NCBI GenBank assembly: GCA_051294375.1
Contig: CM119266.1
Span: forward strand, 11,341,212-11,405,211
Direction: 5' to 3'
DNA from: Paraspadella gotoi
Lineage: Eukaryota > Chaetognatha
DNA: 64,000 nt
Position numbers and translations under genes: made by a program
Notes under the pieces: generated by a model
Told to the model about the DNA's origin: nothing
Database searches by the model: none
Seen by the model: only the letters and a program-made list of their open reading frames with translations
In this document: positions 13,121 to 26,229 of the stretch, in pieces
Layout of the letters: every line of letters starts with the position of its first letter
Position numbering within the stretch: the stretch's first letter is position 1

Positions 13121-13969
13121 TCTTCATCGTCTTCTCCTCATCTCTCCCTCTGCCCTTTTCCTACCTCCAAAAATTTTGTTTTGACGCCCGCGCCATCTCT
13201 GTCACAAACTCTTCTCCCAGAAAATCTTCAAAAGCTCCGCAGAATTCCCGTCGCGAAATCTGGCCATAATTTTTTCCTTCCAACGACGACATTAAACCCA
13301 AGTTTCTTGGCGAAATTCCGGTGGAGTCAGTTTGGCACGAGGTTCCAATGGCGCCATGGACTTTTTTTTTGGCGAGACTCTTATGTATTAAAGTTGTGAA
13401 ATTTTGGGCCAAATAAAAATGTCGTTCGGTATTTTGAATGATAAATATGAGGATAATCCATTCATATGATTATTATCATGCCTCGCCACATACATTTTTT
13501 AATCTTTTTCTCTCTCTCTCGTTTACGTTTTTGGTTCCATCTGAGTCGTATTTGACCTGTCCAAAGTGTCCATTATTAGTCGTTCCGATATTTTTATTTG
13601 TCTTTGTTTGGTCGCCCCAAAATTTACACTTTCTAATCTTTTCGTTTTATCTGATATCTGCATGAACCAATGTTTTCGGCCCTCCGGACAAAAGACGAAA
13701 CGATTTTTAGACTACAAAATTGTTTCAGTCTAAATTACCTATCTTGGTTGTACTATTTTAATACCAACGCATTCCCCCCTTTAACAAAGAGACAACCACG
13801 AAAAAACCATTACCGTTCACAACGCGTTCCATCGCCATCGAATTAAAAAAAAGAAAGGAACAACCCGAACTCCTAAAACCAATTAGCTTTTCTATCTCTC
13901 TCTCTTCTCTCTCTCTCTCTTCTCTCTCTCATCGATCTCTCTCTCTCCTCTCCGTCTCTCTCGTCTCTC
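12597..13969. other. Intergenic, CT-rich
   Basis: GA-rich then CT-rich tracts (12943-13128; 13894-13976) with AT-rich filler. An 80-residue minus-strand frame at 13161-13412 has no recognised similarity. Confidence 0.5.
12943..13128. repeat. Interrupted (CT)n tract
   Basis: Nearly 190 bp of CT with TTCT, GTCT and CCCT interruptions. Confidence 0.93.
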
Positions 13970-14400
13970 TCTCTCCATAACCTTTAAAAAAAGAGCACCG
14001 GTTCTTCCGACTCCCTCCTCCGACACTCCCCCTCCCCATTCACCTCCTCAGCAAAAAAAATATTGGTCTCCCTTTGCATAAAAGGTTTTCAAATGTCCTG
14101 ATTTCTCATTTCCTTCGTAGGCGAGTCACGCGCCTCGACGTACGAGCCCGACCACGTGCCCCGCGCATTAAAATTCTCTCCCCCCTTTTTTTTTTAAATT
14201 TTATTTTCTCTTTAAAAGAAAAACTATTTCTCTATTATTATCTTTCTTTTTTTTCCGGGTTCAGATTCTTTATTCCTCTTCTTTTTTATTTTTATCTTTC
14301 TCTCTTTATTTTTCTTGTTTGAGCTCGGGCCGCCTCTTGAACCTGGGTCGAGCAATTTTTGTCTCCAGCTACGACGGAAAGGCGCATTAAAATATGGCAA

Positions 14401-14526
<126 letters not shown>

Positions 14527-15334
14527 TTGAAGACTAAATGTTAAAAAATAAAAAAAATAATACTCAATAATCGAAAAAAAGAGGGATAATTGCCAAGGAT
14601 AATTGCTCAAAATGTTTTTCGAGTTATCTTTTCCCTTCTTTCCGGTCGAACAGTATTTTCACTAAAACTAAAACGCGACAAACTAAAAATACATAATAAA
14701 AAAGACAAGAAAAAAAAACCTTCAAAAATCTTAACAATCGTCTCTTGCCTCCCGCTATAAATAACCTGTTGGTTTCGGCTCAAACAATCATCGACTTCCG
14801 GAAAAGCGAAAAAAACCCAACCCAAGCGCAAGCCAAGCAGAAGCCAAGCAATTTCCTTGGGACTCACATGGTTGTCGCGTGGAAGAAAATGACGTTGACT
14901 CGGAAAAAAGAAAATTTAAAAAAAAACTTAAAATCGATAACTTTTTTTGACGAAAACGTCAAAAAAAGTAAAAATAGAATCATTGCTATCATACATACTT
15001 GATTCACAAACAATCATAGATTTGATGACCCGAATTCATCCTTTTAATCTGTTTTTTCCTTTTATAACTTAAGTAATACTTGAGTAATACTTCCCTATAG
15101 ACAACAATGACGAAAACACGCGGAACAAAATTGCCGACAGATTATCTCTCAAAAAACGAAAGCAATCTCACTCTATTAATCTTTCCATTCCTTGTTGTCG
15201 TCGTTGTTATTGTTGTACCTCATTCACGATGCGGAGAAAGAGTAGGCGTTCGGTTGCGGCGACCGAAGGCGGCGGTAAGAAGGCGTTGGCGTCGTAAAAA
15301 TTTTACGGCCGAATCGCGGCGCTGTCGTCGGGAA

Positions 15335-15430
15335 GTCGGCGACGGCAGTCGGCAAGTCGGCAGTCGGTGTCGGTAGTCGGCAGTCGGCAAGTCGGCCAGT
15401 CGGTCGTCGGTCCCCGAAAGTCGGCAGTTG
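15335..15430. repeat. GTCGGCA minisatellite
   Basis: Repeated words GTCGGCAAGTCGGCAGTCGG over about 95 bp in a CpG-rich segment. A second copy lies at about 20870-20965 in the duplicated block. Confidence 0.85.
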
Positions 15431-15670
15431 GCCGCCGGCGTAAAACTGGCGCAGCTGTTCACTGAATTCAGTCTGAAAAAAAATGAGGCGGTTTTAACCC
15501 GAAAACCTTTTGTCTGGCAATCGGTCGAGCAGCAGCTGTCAATGGACGCGCGGACGAAAGGATCGAGAGGGTCGTAAATGGAGCAACCTTTCCTCACTGT
15601 TGCAATTGCTGCAACCGTCTCTAACGATTCGCAAGTCGTCTGAGCATGCGCCAATCGCGATTCGTAGTTT

Positions 15671-15679
<9 letters not shown>

Positions 15680-15757
<78 letters not shown>

Positions 15758-15831
15758 TCATCCGGCTGCGAATCGTAACTGTCTCGCATTTTCCTTCTCT
15801 CTGATTGGCAAGTAAGCTCCTTGGTATTACG

Positions 15832-15879
<48 letters not shown>
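15680..15879. repeat. Paired (CT)n microsatellites
   Basis: CT runs at 15680-15756 and 15833-15879 separated by a unique segment that also recurs in the partner block at 21262-21450. Confidence 0.93.
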
Positions 15880-15883
<4 letters not shown>

Positions 15884-16017
15884 AATGATTGGCGACTCGA
15901 TTTATTCGGAGATTTCTTTTTTATTTTTGTTCGTTTCCGATGTTTCACAAAAATCACATCTCTCCTCCTCATCCCCCCCTCCGCCCCCAACCTTCTCCCC
16001 CCCCCCGTCGTCTGTGC

Positions 16018-16885
16018 TCGGATAGTGAGGCCCTGTGATATTTTCCGTCATCCACCCTACTAAAGCTTTCTATAGTGTAGTCGTTCTGGCTCGATAGCGA
16101 GGCCCTGTGATATATTTCCGTCATCCACCCTACTAAGCTCTTATAGTGTAGTCGTTCTGTCTCGATAGTGAGGCCCTGTGATATTTTCCGTCATCCCCCT
16201 ACTAAGCTCTTAAGTTGTAGTCGTTCTGGCTCGATAGCGAGGCCCTGTGCTATTTTCCGTCATCACCCTACTAGCTCTTATAGTGTAGTCGTTCTGCTCT
16301 GGCTCGATAGCGAGCCCTGCGTGATATTTTCCGTCATCCACCTTACTAAGCTCTTATAGTGTAGTCGATTCTGCTCATATCTCTTACTTCTTTTTNNNNN
16401 NNNNNNNNNNNNNNNNNNNNGGCTCTGTGATATTTTCGTCATCCACCCTACTAAGCTCTTTATTAGTGTAGTCGTTCTGTGTTCGATAGCGAGGCCCTGT
16501 GATATTTTCGTCATCACACCTACTAAGCTCTTATAGTGTAGTCGTTCTGCTTCGATAGCGAGGCCCTGTTGATATTTTCCGTATCCACCCTACTAAGCTC
16601 TTATAGTGTAGTCGTTCTGGTCGATAGCGAGGCCCTGTGATATTTTCCGTATCACCTACTAAGCTCTTATAGTGTAGTCATTCTGGCTGATAGCGAGGCC
16701 CCTGTATATTTTCCGTCATCCCCCTACTAGCTCTTATAGTGTAGTGCCGTTCTGGCTCGATAGCAGAGGCCCTGTGATATTTTCCTCATCCACCCTACTA
16801 AGCTCTTATAGTGTAGTCATTCTGGCTTGATAGCGAGGCCCTGTGATATTTTCCGTCACCCACCCTACTAAGCTTTTATAGTGCC
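16018..16885. repeat. 70-bp satellite array, copy 1
   Basis: About twelve head-to-tail units of roughly 70 bp, each containing GATAGCGAGGCCCTGTGATA followed by a TTTTCCGTCATCC segment and CTACTAAGCTCTTATAGTG. Units differ by 1-3 base indels typical of consensus noise. A 25-N gap (16396-16420) interrupts the array. Short frames on both strands come from the 70-bp unit and are not genes. Confidence 0.95.
16396..16420. other. Assembly gap (25 N)
   Basis: Run of 25 N inside the 70-bp satellite array. Confidence 1.
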
Positions 16886-19312
16886 CCAAACCACCACCCT
16901 TCCACCTCGACTCACCGACATTGACCTTCGAATGTTTCGAGCAAAACTCGAGTCGATTCGAAAAAGTTATTCGCTTTTCCATCTTTTTTTCGCTTTCTCC
17001 CTTTTTCAACGAGAGGTAGAGCGAAAGGAGACTGACTGACTGTTTATTGAATTCGTCCAACTCTCCTCTTTATCTTCCTCCTTCTCTTCCCCTCCTCCTC
17101 TTCCCCCTTCTCTTCCTCGGCGGCGGAGCTCGTCTGAAGCCCAGGGCGAATCGCTATGCAGCCCTTAGGCCGTCGGCATCAGAATGGGATGCAGATTGCC
17201 GTTTGCAGATTGCCGCTCGACGCAGATGGTAGGACGGCGAATAGCATTGCATATTTGAAAAAAAGGGCGATCAAAATAATTACGCCCAAGGATATTGATG
17301 CTACCAAGCGTAGTTGGACGTTCGAAAAAATAGTCAAAGATTAAAAAAAATAAATTAGATACAACTGTGCGAAATACAAGATTTTTCAATATTTCGACTG
17401 TCCGACCTACTAGTCGCAGATTCCAGGTCCGCCCAGCAATAGTCCAGCATGCAGTAGCTTAAGGTTTCTTCCGTAGACATACATATCAGCGAATTAGCCA
17501 TGTTGAACCGATCCTTTGCCCCAGCCGCCGCTGCGCTCCGATCTGGCTCAGCGGTCATTTGTTCAGAGCGATGAACGGAGCGGTAAAAGATGCTGGAGAC
17601 GGAGACGGCTTATTAACGAGCAGGAGAGAGAGCAGACGAAGAGACTACTAAGAGAGAGCGGAGACGAGGACACCGAGAGAGTGAGACGCAACCGAGAGGA
17701 AGAGATGAGAGAGAGCAAATTAGAGGCGAAAATGAGAGAAAGCACCCGGATTTAATGAAGAAATTGAAATGCGAGGAGACAGGGTATGAATATACAATTA
17801 AATGTGATAGTAATATAAGAGGCTTATCGGAGAAAGTCAGCGTGAGAGAGAGTGGAGAAATCTATCCTGTGATTGACCCGCCGCTCTCCTGGCCGCACGG
17901 AGCGCCATAAGCGGCGGAAAATTGTCGGAACTACCTCCGGTTTATGCGTGGACTGAAGAGGAGACCTTAGCGTCAATCATCGTCAGGCAGATATTGCAAG
18001 ACAGACGACGAACAGTTTCGAACGATGAACGAGGCCGGAAGAGTTTCTCGGAAGAACCTCATGTAGAATCGGAGCGGAGTGGGAAGGGTGAGGAAGAAAA
18101 ACGTATAAACGGAAAGCCAACTACTTCTCCCGAAACTTGGGACAAGGCAGATGACCGAAAACACATTGAAGCAAAGAGCGGAGAGAGAAAATCAAAGAAG
18201 AGAAAGAAATTCCCAAACATGTGAATAAGAGGGAGAGGAGAAACTGGGAAAGAGAGCAGAGAGAAAAGGATGGGAAAAAGCTGATACTTGATGTTTATTT
18301 TTTTAACTAACGTTTTTAGATTTCATTCGGATGGGAAGTGTAGTATAATATTAGGTATGATATCACATTAAGTCTCATAGACTCGATTACTCAAAGGAGG
18401 AAGTATGGACTGGAGACGGAGACGAAGAGCAGTATAGCATAAAGTTTTAGCGCACCAGCAAGGTGAGAGGAAACATGCGAGAGATATGCAGAATACAACA
18501 CCGGAGTTAGTGTAAATTGACAAGAAGGAAGAGCTCTCGAGAGAGTGGGAGAGACAGGGATCAGATGAACAAAGTGAAAATGTTTTGAAGAAATAAGAGT
18601 AGAGAGAGAGAGAGGAAGGAAAACAAGAGAAAGAGAGAGAGAGAGGACAGAACTGAGACTGGCAATGCAGGCTGCCCGCCTCGGCATAGGAGAGAGATCA
18701 GACCTTTCAGAAGAAACATTATGAAATTTACACTCCACATTCTTTTTCAATGTAATTTGAATCGGCGGCTGCAAAGACCACAGTTCCGGCATTGTATACT
18801 CGGATAAAAATGATTACAATTTCTGGACAACTTATCGTAAATGTTGACGGGAAGCATTGCGTGAGGAGTGAACGTTAAACTTGGAATCTTCGAAAGGAAA
18901 GGCCAAAAGAGATTTTGGCTGAAAACACTATTTGCTATTTGCTAAGAGGAGCCAAAGTGTATCCGTAGGAAGAAAATGCTTCTAATTATGGATTCCGTAG
19001 GATCGGTGAGGTACTACTGCCGAGCAAGAGTTATTAACGCAGAGAGGAAGCTGCAGGTATGAGAGTTTTTGAGCATGGAAGAGACATAGACGCACGAGAG
19101 ATGAGAGAATTGAGCGAGTGCAAGAAGTAGAGAGAGGAGAAGGAGAGAAGTGCAAACGCCCACGATCAGAGTATTGATGCATCTGAGCGAAGACTACGGG
19201 TGACAGAGAAGAGAGAGAGAGAGAGAAAGGAGTTTCTTGGGTAGTTTGAGCCGTATTTAGCGCAACTCGGTTGGAGAAGAAAAAAAAGGGGAATATAAAA
19301 AGCCAAAAAAAA

Positions 19313-19337
19313 NNNNNNNNNNNNNNNNNNNNNNNNN
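19313..19337. other. Assembly gap (25 N) between two copies of a block
   Basis: Run of 25 N exactly at the boundary between the two copies of the 4.5-5.3 kb block. Confidence 1.
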
Positions 19338-21290
19338 CTCTATAACCTTTAAAAAAATGGAGAGCACCGGTTTTGTCTTCCCGACTCCCTCCTCGCGGAC
19401 ACTCCCGCCTCCCCATTCACCTCCTCAGCAAAAAAAATATGTTTGGTCTCCCTTGCATAAAAAGGTTTTCAAATGTCCTGGATTTCTCATTTCCTTCGTA
19501 CGGCGGAGTCACGCGCCTCGACGTTTACGAGCCGCCGGCCCGACCACGGTTGCCCCGCGCATTAAAATTCTCTCCCCCTTTTTTTTTTAAATTTTATTTT
19601 CTCTTTAAAAGAAAACTATATTTCCTTCTATTATTATCTTTCTTTTTTTTTTTTCCCGGGTTCAGGATTCTTTATTCCTCTTCTTTTTTATTTTTATCCT
19701 TTCTCTTCCTTTATTTTTCTGTGTTTGAGCTCTGGGCCGCCTCTTGAACCTGCCGGTGTCGAGCAATTTTTGATCTCCAGCTACGGAGCCGGAAAGGCGC
19801 AATTTATATTTTTTAAAAATTATGGAAATGCTCTCTCTCTCCCCTCTTCTCTTCTCTCTCGTCGTCTCTCTCTCTCCTCTCTCTCTCTTCTCTCTCTCTC
19901 TCTCTCCGGTCTTCTCTCTCTCTCTTCTCAGCTCTCTCGTCTCTAGAAGACTAGAACGTTTTAAAAAATTAAAAAAAAATATACTCAATAATTCGGGAAA
20001 AAAGAGGGTGATAATTTCCACCAAGGGATAATTGTCTCAAAGAATGTTTTTTCGAAGTTTGTCTGTTCCCTCTTTCTGTGGTGGACGGTTATTGTTCACT
20101 AAAACTAAACGCGACCAAATAAAAAAATACATGATAGAATTAAAAAAAGACAAGAAAAAAAAACCTTCAAACAAATTCTTACAGCAATCCGTCTCTTGCC
20201 TCCCGCCATATAGAATGTAACCCTGTTGGTTTGGCGTCAAACATATTCATCGACTTTACCGGAAAAGCGAAAAAAAAAAAAAAACCCAACCCAAGCGCAA
20301 GCAAAGCAGGAAAGCCAAGCAATTTCCTTGGCGACACTCAACATGGTGTCGTACGATGGAACAGAAAATTGACCGTATTGACTCGGGGAAAAAAGAAATT
20401 TAAAAAAAAAAATCCTTAAATTCGATAAGCTTTTTTGACCGAAAACGTCAAAAAAAGGTAATAAATAGAATCATTGCGATATCCATACATACTTGACTTT
20501 CACACAACAATCATAGATTTGATGACCCACATTCATCCCTTTTAATCTGTTTTTTCCTTTTATTAACTAAGTATTACTTGAGTAAGTACTTCCCTATAGG
20601 ACAACAATGACGAAAACCACGCGGACAAAAATTGCCGGAACAGATTATCTCTCAAAAAACGAAAGCAATCTTTCACTCTATTAATCTTCCCATGCCTTGT
20701 TGTCGTCACGTTGTATGTTCATCTGTACCTCATTCACGATGTGCGGAAGAAAAGAGTAGGGCTGTTTCGTTTGCGGCGGACGAATGGGGCGGCGGTAGAA
20801 GGCGTTGGCCCGTCGTAAAATTTACGAGCCTCGAATCGCGGCGCTGTCGTCGGGGAAGTCCGGCGACTGGGGGCAGTCGGCAAGTCCGGAGTCGGATTTG
20901 TCCACACGGTAGTAGTGGGCAGTCGGCAAGCTCCGGCCAGTGCGGTCGTCCGGTCCCCGAAAGTCGGCAGTTGGCCGCCGGCCGTAAAGAACTGGCGCAG
21001 CTGTTCACTTGAATTCAGTCCTGAAAAAAAAATGAGGCGGTTTTTAACCCGAAAAACCTTTGTGATTGGCGAATCGGTCGAAGCAGCAGCTGTCAATGGC
21101 CGCTGAGCGGAACGAAAGGATCGAGGAGGAGTGCTCCATGGAAGGTCGTAAATGGAGCAAGCCGTTTCCTCACTGTATGGCAAATTGCTGCACACCGTCT
21201 TCTAACCGTTCGCAAGTCGTCTTGAGCATGCGGCCAACTCGCATCGTTAGTTCCCCCCGGCCCCTCTCTCTCTCTCTTCTCTTCTCTCTT

Positions 21291-21327
<37 letters not shown>

Positions 21328-23790
21328 CTTCATCGGCTGAATCGTAACTGTCTCGCATTTTCCTTCCTCTCTTGATAAAACTGCAAAGTAAGCTCCTTGG
21401 ATTACGTATCTCTCTCATCTCCTCTCTCTCTTCTCTCTCCTCTCTCTTCTCTCTATCAAAATGATTGGCGACTCGATTTATTGGAGATTTCTTTTTATTT
21501 TTGTTCGTTTCCGACTGTTTCACCTAAACAGATCACATCTCGTTCTCCTCATTCCCCCCTCGCCCCAACCTTCTCCCCTCCCCCGTCGTTCTTGCTCGAT
21601 AGTGATGGCTGTGGATATTTTCCGTCATCCTACCCTCTAAAGGCTCTTATAGTGTAGTCGTTCTGGCTCTGATAAGCGAGGCCCTCGTGATATTTTCCGT
21701 CATCCACGCCTACTTAAGCGTCTTACTAGTGGTAGTCGTTCTGGCAACGTGCAGAGAACCGCGTGAGTGGCGGTCACGCGTCCAACCTTCGGTCGGGCTA
21801 CGTACGATAGTGAGGCCCTGTGATATTTTCCGTGCACCACCCTACTAAGCTGCCTATGTTAGTCTTCTGGCTCGATTAGCGACAGGGCCCTGTGCGCTAT
21901 TCTCTCCAAGCTGCTCACTTCCTCATATAATCTATACCCTCCGTAATTTCTGTCACCACATGACCTCACGCCTAAGTCCGTCTTTCTGGTGACCCTAATC
22001 CAATCAGCCACTAGCAGCAGAGCCAGGCTGAACTGCCACTCTTACCCCCAACGTCCTCACGACAATCGCTACTACAGCGCTTCCCGCCCTGGCCCATACG
22101 CGCTGCCAATATAGCACAATAGATGATCGTCACCGCTTGCTACGCCCATCGAACTAAAGCCGAACAGCACTAGCGACCGGCTCGCACTCGTCCGATATCA
22201 CCCGTTTTCCTGCATCATCCCTACTAAGCTCTTATAGTGTAGTCGTTCTGGTCGGAGATAGCGAGGCCCTGTGATATTGTTCCCGTCATCGACCCTACTA
22301 AGCTCTTTATAGTGTAGTCGTTCTTGGCTGATAGCGAGGCCCATGTGATATGTTCTCTGTCCATCACCCTGACTAAGCTCCATATAGTGTAAGCTCTTCT
22401 AGCTTCGATAGCGAGGCCCTGTGATATTTTTGTTATCGCACCCTTCTAAAGCTCTGGATGTTGTCAGTCGTCTGTCTGGCTCGATAGCGAAGGCCCTGTG
22501 AATTTTCTGTCATCCACCTACTAAGCTCTTATGTGTAGTCATTCTAGGCTTGATAGCGAGGCCCTGTCTGATATTTTCCGTCACCCACCCTACTAAGGCT
22601 TTTTATCAGTGCCCCAAACCCACCACCCCCTTCACCTCGACTACCGATACACATTTGTACCTTTCGTAGCTTCAATTTCTCGAGGCAAAACTCCAGTCGA
22701 TGTCGAAAAAAACGTATTCTGCTTTCCATCTTTTTTTCGCTTCCTCTCTCCTTTCTTTCAACGAGAGGTACGAGCGAAAGGAGATCCTTGACTGATCTGT
22801 TTTTTACTTGGAATTCGTGTTTCCACCTCTCCTATCTTTTATCTTCCTCCTCTCCTTCCCGGCTCCTCCTCTTCCCCCTTCCTCTTCTCTCGGCGGCAGC
22901 CGCGAGAGGCTCGTCCTGACAAGCCTACCGAGCGGCGAATCGCCTAATGCAGCCCTTGGCCGTCGGCATTCAGAGTAACTGGGTGCATCGCAGAATTTGC
23001 CGTTTGCAAGGATTGAGGCCTGCTCGAAGCGCAGATGTCAACTAGTGAGTAGGACGCTCGTTAATAAGCCACTGCGCATAGTAAATTTGAGAAAAAAGGG
23101 ATCAAAACTAATTACGGCCCAGGATGTGCTAAACGTGAGTTGGAGTCGAAAAACATCTAGTCTAAAGATTAAAAAAATAATTAGATACAACATGATTGCG
23201 AATACAAGATTTTCAGATCGGACTGCCGACTACAGTCGCGATTCCAGGTGCCCGTATCCAGCGCAGAGCTTTAAGGTTTCTTCCTGACTACATCAGCCGA
23301 ATTAGCATTGTTGACACGATCCTTTTGGCCCACAGCGCCGTCTGGGCGTCCTCTAGGCTGCGGGTCATTTAGAGCAGCGCATGACGGAGCCGTGAAAAGA
23401 TGCGTGGAGGATGGAGACGGCCCTAATTAGAGCAAGACGAGAGAGAGAGAGAGGAGAGAGATACTAGGAGAGAGAGCAGAGAGACGGGAGAGACGTACGG
23501 AGAGAGGAGACGCAACTGAGAGGAAGAGAGGAGAAGAGAGCAAATTGACGAAAATGAGAGAAAGCACCCGGATTTAATAAGAAATTGAAATGGAAGACAG
23601 GATTGAACAAGTTGAAAATGTGAAGAATAAGGCAGGAGAGAGGAGAGAGAGGACGATTAGAGAGAAGAGGAGAGAGAGGGAGAGAAAGGTAGTTGCCTTG
23701 AGGTAGGTTTGAGCCGTATTTAGCGCGAAATCGTTGAAGAAGAAAAAAAAGGTGGGATACTGATAAAAAGCCGAAACAACAAAGCACCTG
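19338..23790. repeat. Segmental duplication, copy 2 (partner 13970-19312)
   Basis: Starts with CTATAACCTTTAAAAAAATG, matching 13975, and follows the partner in order up to AGTTTGAGCCGTATTTAGCG-type sequence at about 23705 (19230 in the partner). It shows more indels than the partner. No credible gene was seen in it. Confidence 0.8.
21590..22620. repeat. 70-bp satellite array, copy 2, with scrambled middle
   Basis: The same 70-bp unit as at 16018-16885 is recognisable at 21590-21740, 21800-21900 and 22200-22620. Between about 21900 and 22195 the sequence loses the repeat and matches nothing else in the window. Confidence 0.85.
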
Positions 23791-23865
23791 CGGAGGACAA
23801 AAATGAGGGGCAATCTCCGAGTGCTAAGTTTATGGGTCTGCTGCATTTTCGTCTTTCCCTTTTTT

Positions 23866-23935
23866 CTTTCTTTCTTTCTTTCTTTCTTTCTTTTCTTTAC
23901 TTCTTTCGTTCTTTCTTTCTTTCTTTCTTTCTTGG

Positions 23936-23974
<39 letters not shown>

Positions 23975-23985
23975 TCCTTCACTCG
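23866..23985. repeat. (TTTC)n tetranucleotide repeat
   Basis: About 28 TTTC units in two blocks separated by a short TTTACTTCTTTCG and a TTGGC interruption. Confidence 0.95.
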
Positions 23986-24928
23986 GTCTTTCACCTTCTC
24001 CCAACTCCCGCCATTTGTTTCTATTGTTTTTCTTCGTTTTCCCCGTCGCCGCCGCCAAGAAAAACGCTTCGCCGGTTTTGCCTTTTGTCGTTCGTCGTTC
24101 GTCACGTGACCCAAGGAGACGTTGACAACGCGCGCGACGTCGACAACGACAACAACAACAACACAAGAAACTTATGTCATCATTTTTCTACCTTTGGCAG
24201 CGAACGTAATTACCAAACACAGAACTGCATCTCAGGCTGTCGTAAAAATCACCAGGTAATGAAATAATCACAATTTCCCTCGCGCCTCTTTTTTCAAGAC
24301 AATCATTTTCAGCCGTAGCAGCCGCGGCGGTACGGGGCTGCGGCAGCGACCGTGACCGAGGTTGGCCTTCGACGCGTCGAGAATCGTGGGACTAAAGTCA
24401 ATGCAAAAAAAAAAGTTTGGGGAAGGGGGGGGCGGAAATTATACTTTAGTCCTCCGGCCGCGCGCCAGGGGAGTCTAGCGGGGAAAACGAAAAGATTTTC
24501 TAAGGAGATTAACTCAAGAATAGAAAGAGCCTCGTTTGCATTCTTGAGAATGAAAAAGAGATTTTTTTTTTCTTCCTGCATTCTTAGTAAGTATAGGGAA
24601 GGCGGTTTTGGTATTCTTGAGAACCAAGGAATGTTGAGAAAGCCATTAGTACTTGATAGTTTACATATTAACCTGAATAAAATTATTTTAGTATTTTACA
24701 ACTAAATACTAACGACTAAAATTTAAAGAAGAAAAAAAAAACTATATTTCCGTTCTCCTTTTCCCAGAAGTCGTTTCCCGTTCACCGCAAGAAAAAAAAA
24801 AATCAAAAATGGAAAAAAAGGAAAGAAATTGCCATAGCAACGCGTTTGCCTTTCCAACCGCCGACTTTCTGATTTATCATTGCGTCGACATAAAGAAACG
24901 AAGTGAAGGACAACAACAACCGGGGAAA

Positions 24929-24931
24929 CAA

Positions 24932-24965
<34 letters not shown>

Positions 24966-24967
24966 AA
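24929..24967. repeat. (GAC)n trinucleotide repeat
   Basis: About 12 GAC/ACG units between A-rich flanks. Confidence 0.93.
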
Positions 24968-25832
24968 CGACGATACAAAAAGAAAATGCACGAAAAAAAA
25001 AATAAATAAAAAACCACAGGGAAAAAAAATCGCGCCATTTTTACGACGTCGTTATCGTCTACGCATAACGTCAAGGGCATAACCCATTATTCCTCCCATC
25101 TCTGCGTCTCGCGTCTCCAAACCCTATTGCACTCTGTCTCTGTCTTGCACTCGCTCTCTCCCCTCCCTTACCCTCACTCCATCGTCCTGCGGCGATTTCG
25201 GAGCGGACGATGGGTCCGTTTTCGTTCGGACGTTCTCATCAATGTCAGTGACGGCCACGCCCATCGAAGCTGGACGTCTCGTTGGGTTAGGGCGTTGAGT
25301 CGTGGACAGGATGGTTTCGAGTTCGCGACGAGTCAAGACCAGATATTTTGAGAAAAATAAAAACTGTACCTTCGTAGTGTTTTTCGGTGTCGCGCTGCAA
25401 TAAACCAGTTGATAAAAATATAATTCAAAGAAAATACGTATGCTAGTTCCACATCTTTCGAAATAAGTTCGAACTGTAAACTTTAATTCAGCGGCGTAAC
25501 AAACGATTTCCTCTGCAAAGTTTGCGCTCGAAAGAACTTACATGTCGTTAGATTATGAAGGGGGAGGAAAGCAATCAAGGGCAGCGTCACATAAAAGGAG
25601 AAAGTATGGAATAATATAATAAAAGAAACTACTAAAAATAAGAAAAAAAGATATAATGAAGTGGAAAGCAAAAAAATAAAAAATAAAAATAAACAGGAAG
25701 GAATAACAATGACGCAGATGATAACGACAACCATTCTGCAGGACAAACGGCCTGGTTACATCGGGCGAGAGACGAGACGGGATACAAAGAGGAGGAGAAA
25801 AAAGTGGAAATGATCACTTTTATGACGGGGAG

Positions 25833-25857
25833 NNNNNNNNNNNNNNNNNNNNNNNNN
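25833..25857. other. Assembly gap (25 N)
   Basis: Run of 25 N. Confidence 1.
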
Positions 25858-26229
25858 TGGAAGTTAATTGCGCCTCGGTGTTTTGCGGGGGGTAGAAAGG
25901 GACGAAGACAAGACGCAGAGGAGAAGAGGAGAGGAGAGAGACGAGATAGAAGAGAGAAGAGCTCAGGAGAGAGAGAGAGAGAGAGACGGAGAGAAGAGAG
26001 AGAGAGACGAGAGGAAATGACGAGACATTGGGAAGAAACGATTTTTTCTTGTCCTTTTTTTTTTTGGCCAGAGAGCTTACCATTTCCTGGCAAGAGGAAA
26101 ATTAAGGTGACAGACCCAGACGTCTAAACTTTCTCTCTCTCTCTCTCTCATACTCTTCTGCGCTCTCTACTCTCTCCTCTCTCTCTTTCTCTCTTCTCTC
26201 TCGTCCCGTCTCTCTCTCTCTTCAGTTTG

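Larger units (their letters stand above)
23791..26229. other. Intergenic, microsatellite-rich
   Basis: Holds the (TTTC)n run, a (GAC)n run, GC-rich bits near 24310-24480, GA- and CT-rich tracts near 25915-26015 and 26130-26222, and an N gap. No credible coding region. Confidence 0.5.

Noticed and set aside
15220-15789. 189-residue minus-strand frame
   Set aside because: Spans (CT)n and the GTCGGCA minisatellite; open by composition only and broken in the duplicate.
16018-16885. Regular repeats that might suggest a CRISPR array
   Set aside because: Units are head-to-tail without distinct spacers and the genome is eukaryotic.
17922-18224. 100-residue Lys/Glu/Arg-rich plus-strand frame
   Set aside because: Composition follows the GA-rich DNA; the region is missing from the second block copy and no domain is seen.
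25127-25351. Plus-strand frame followed by AATAAAAA
   Set aside because: No domain, no start context, and no supporting exon.
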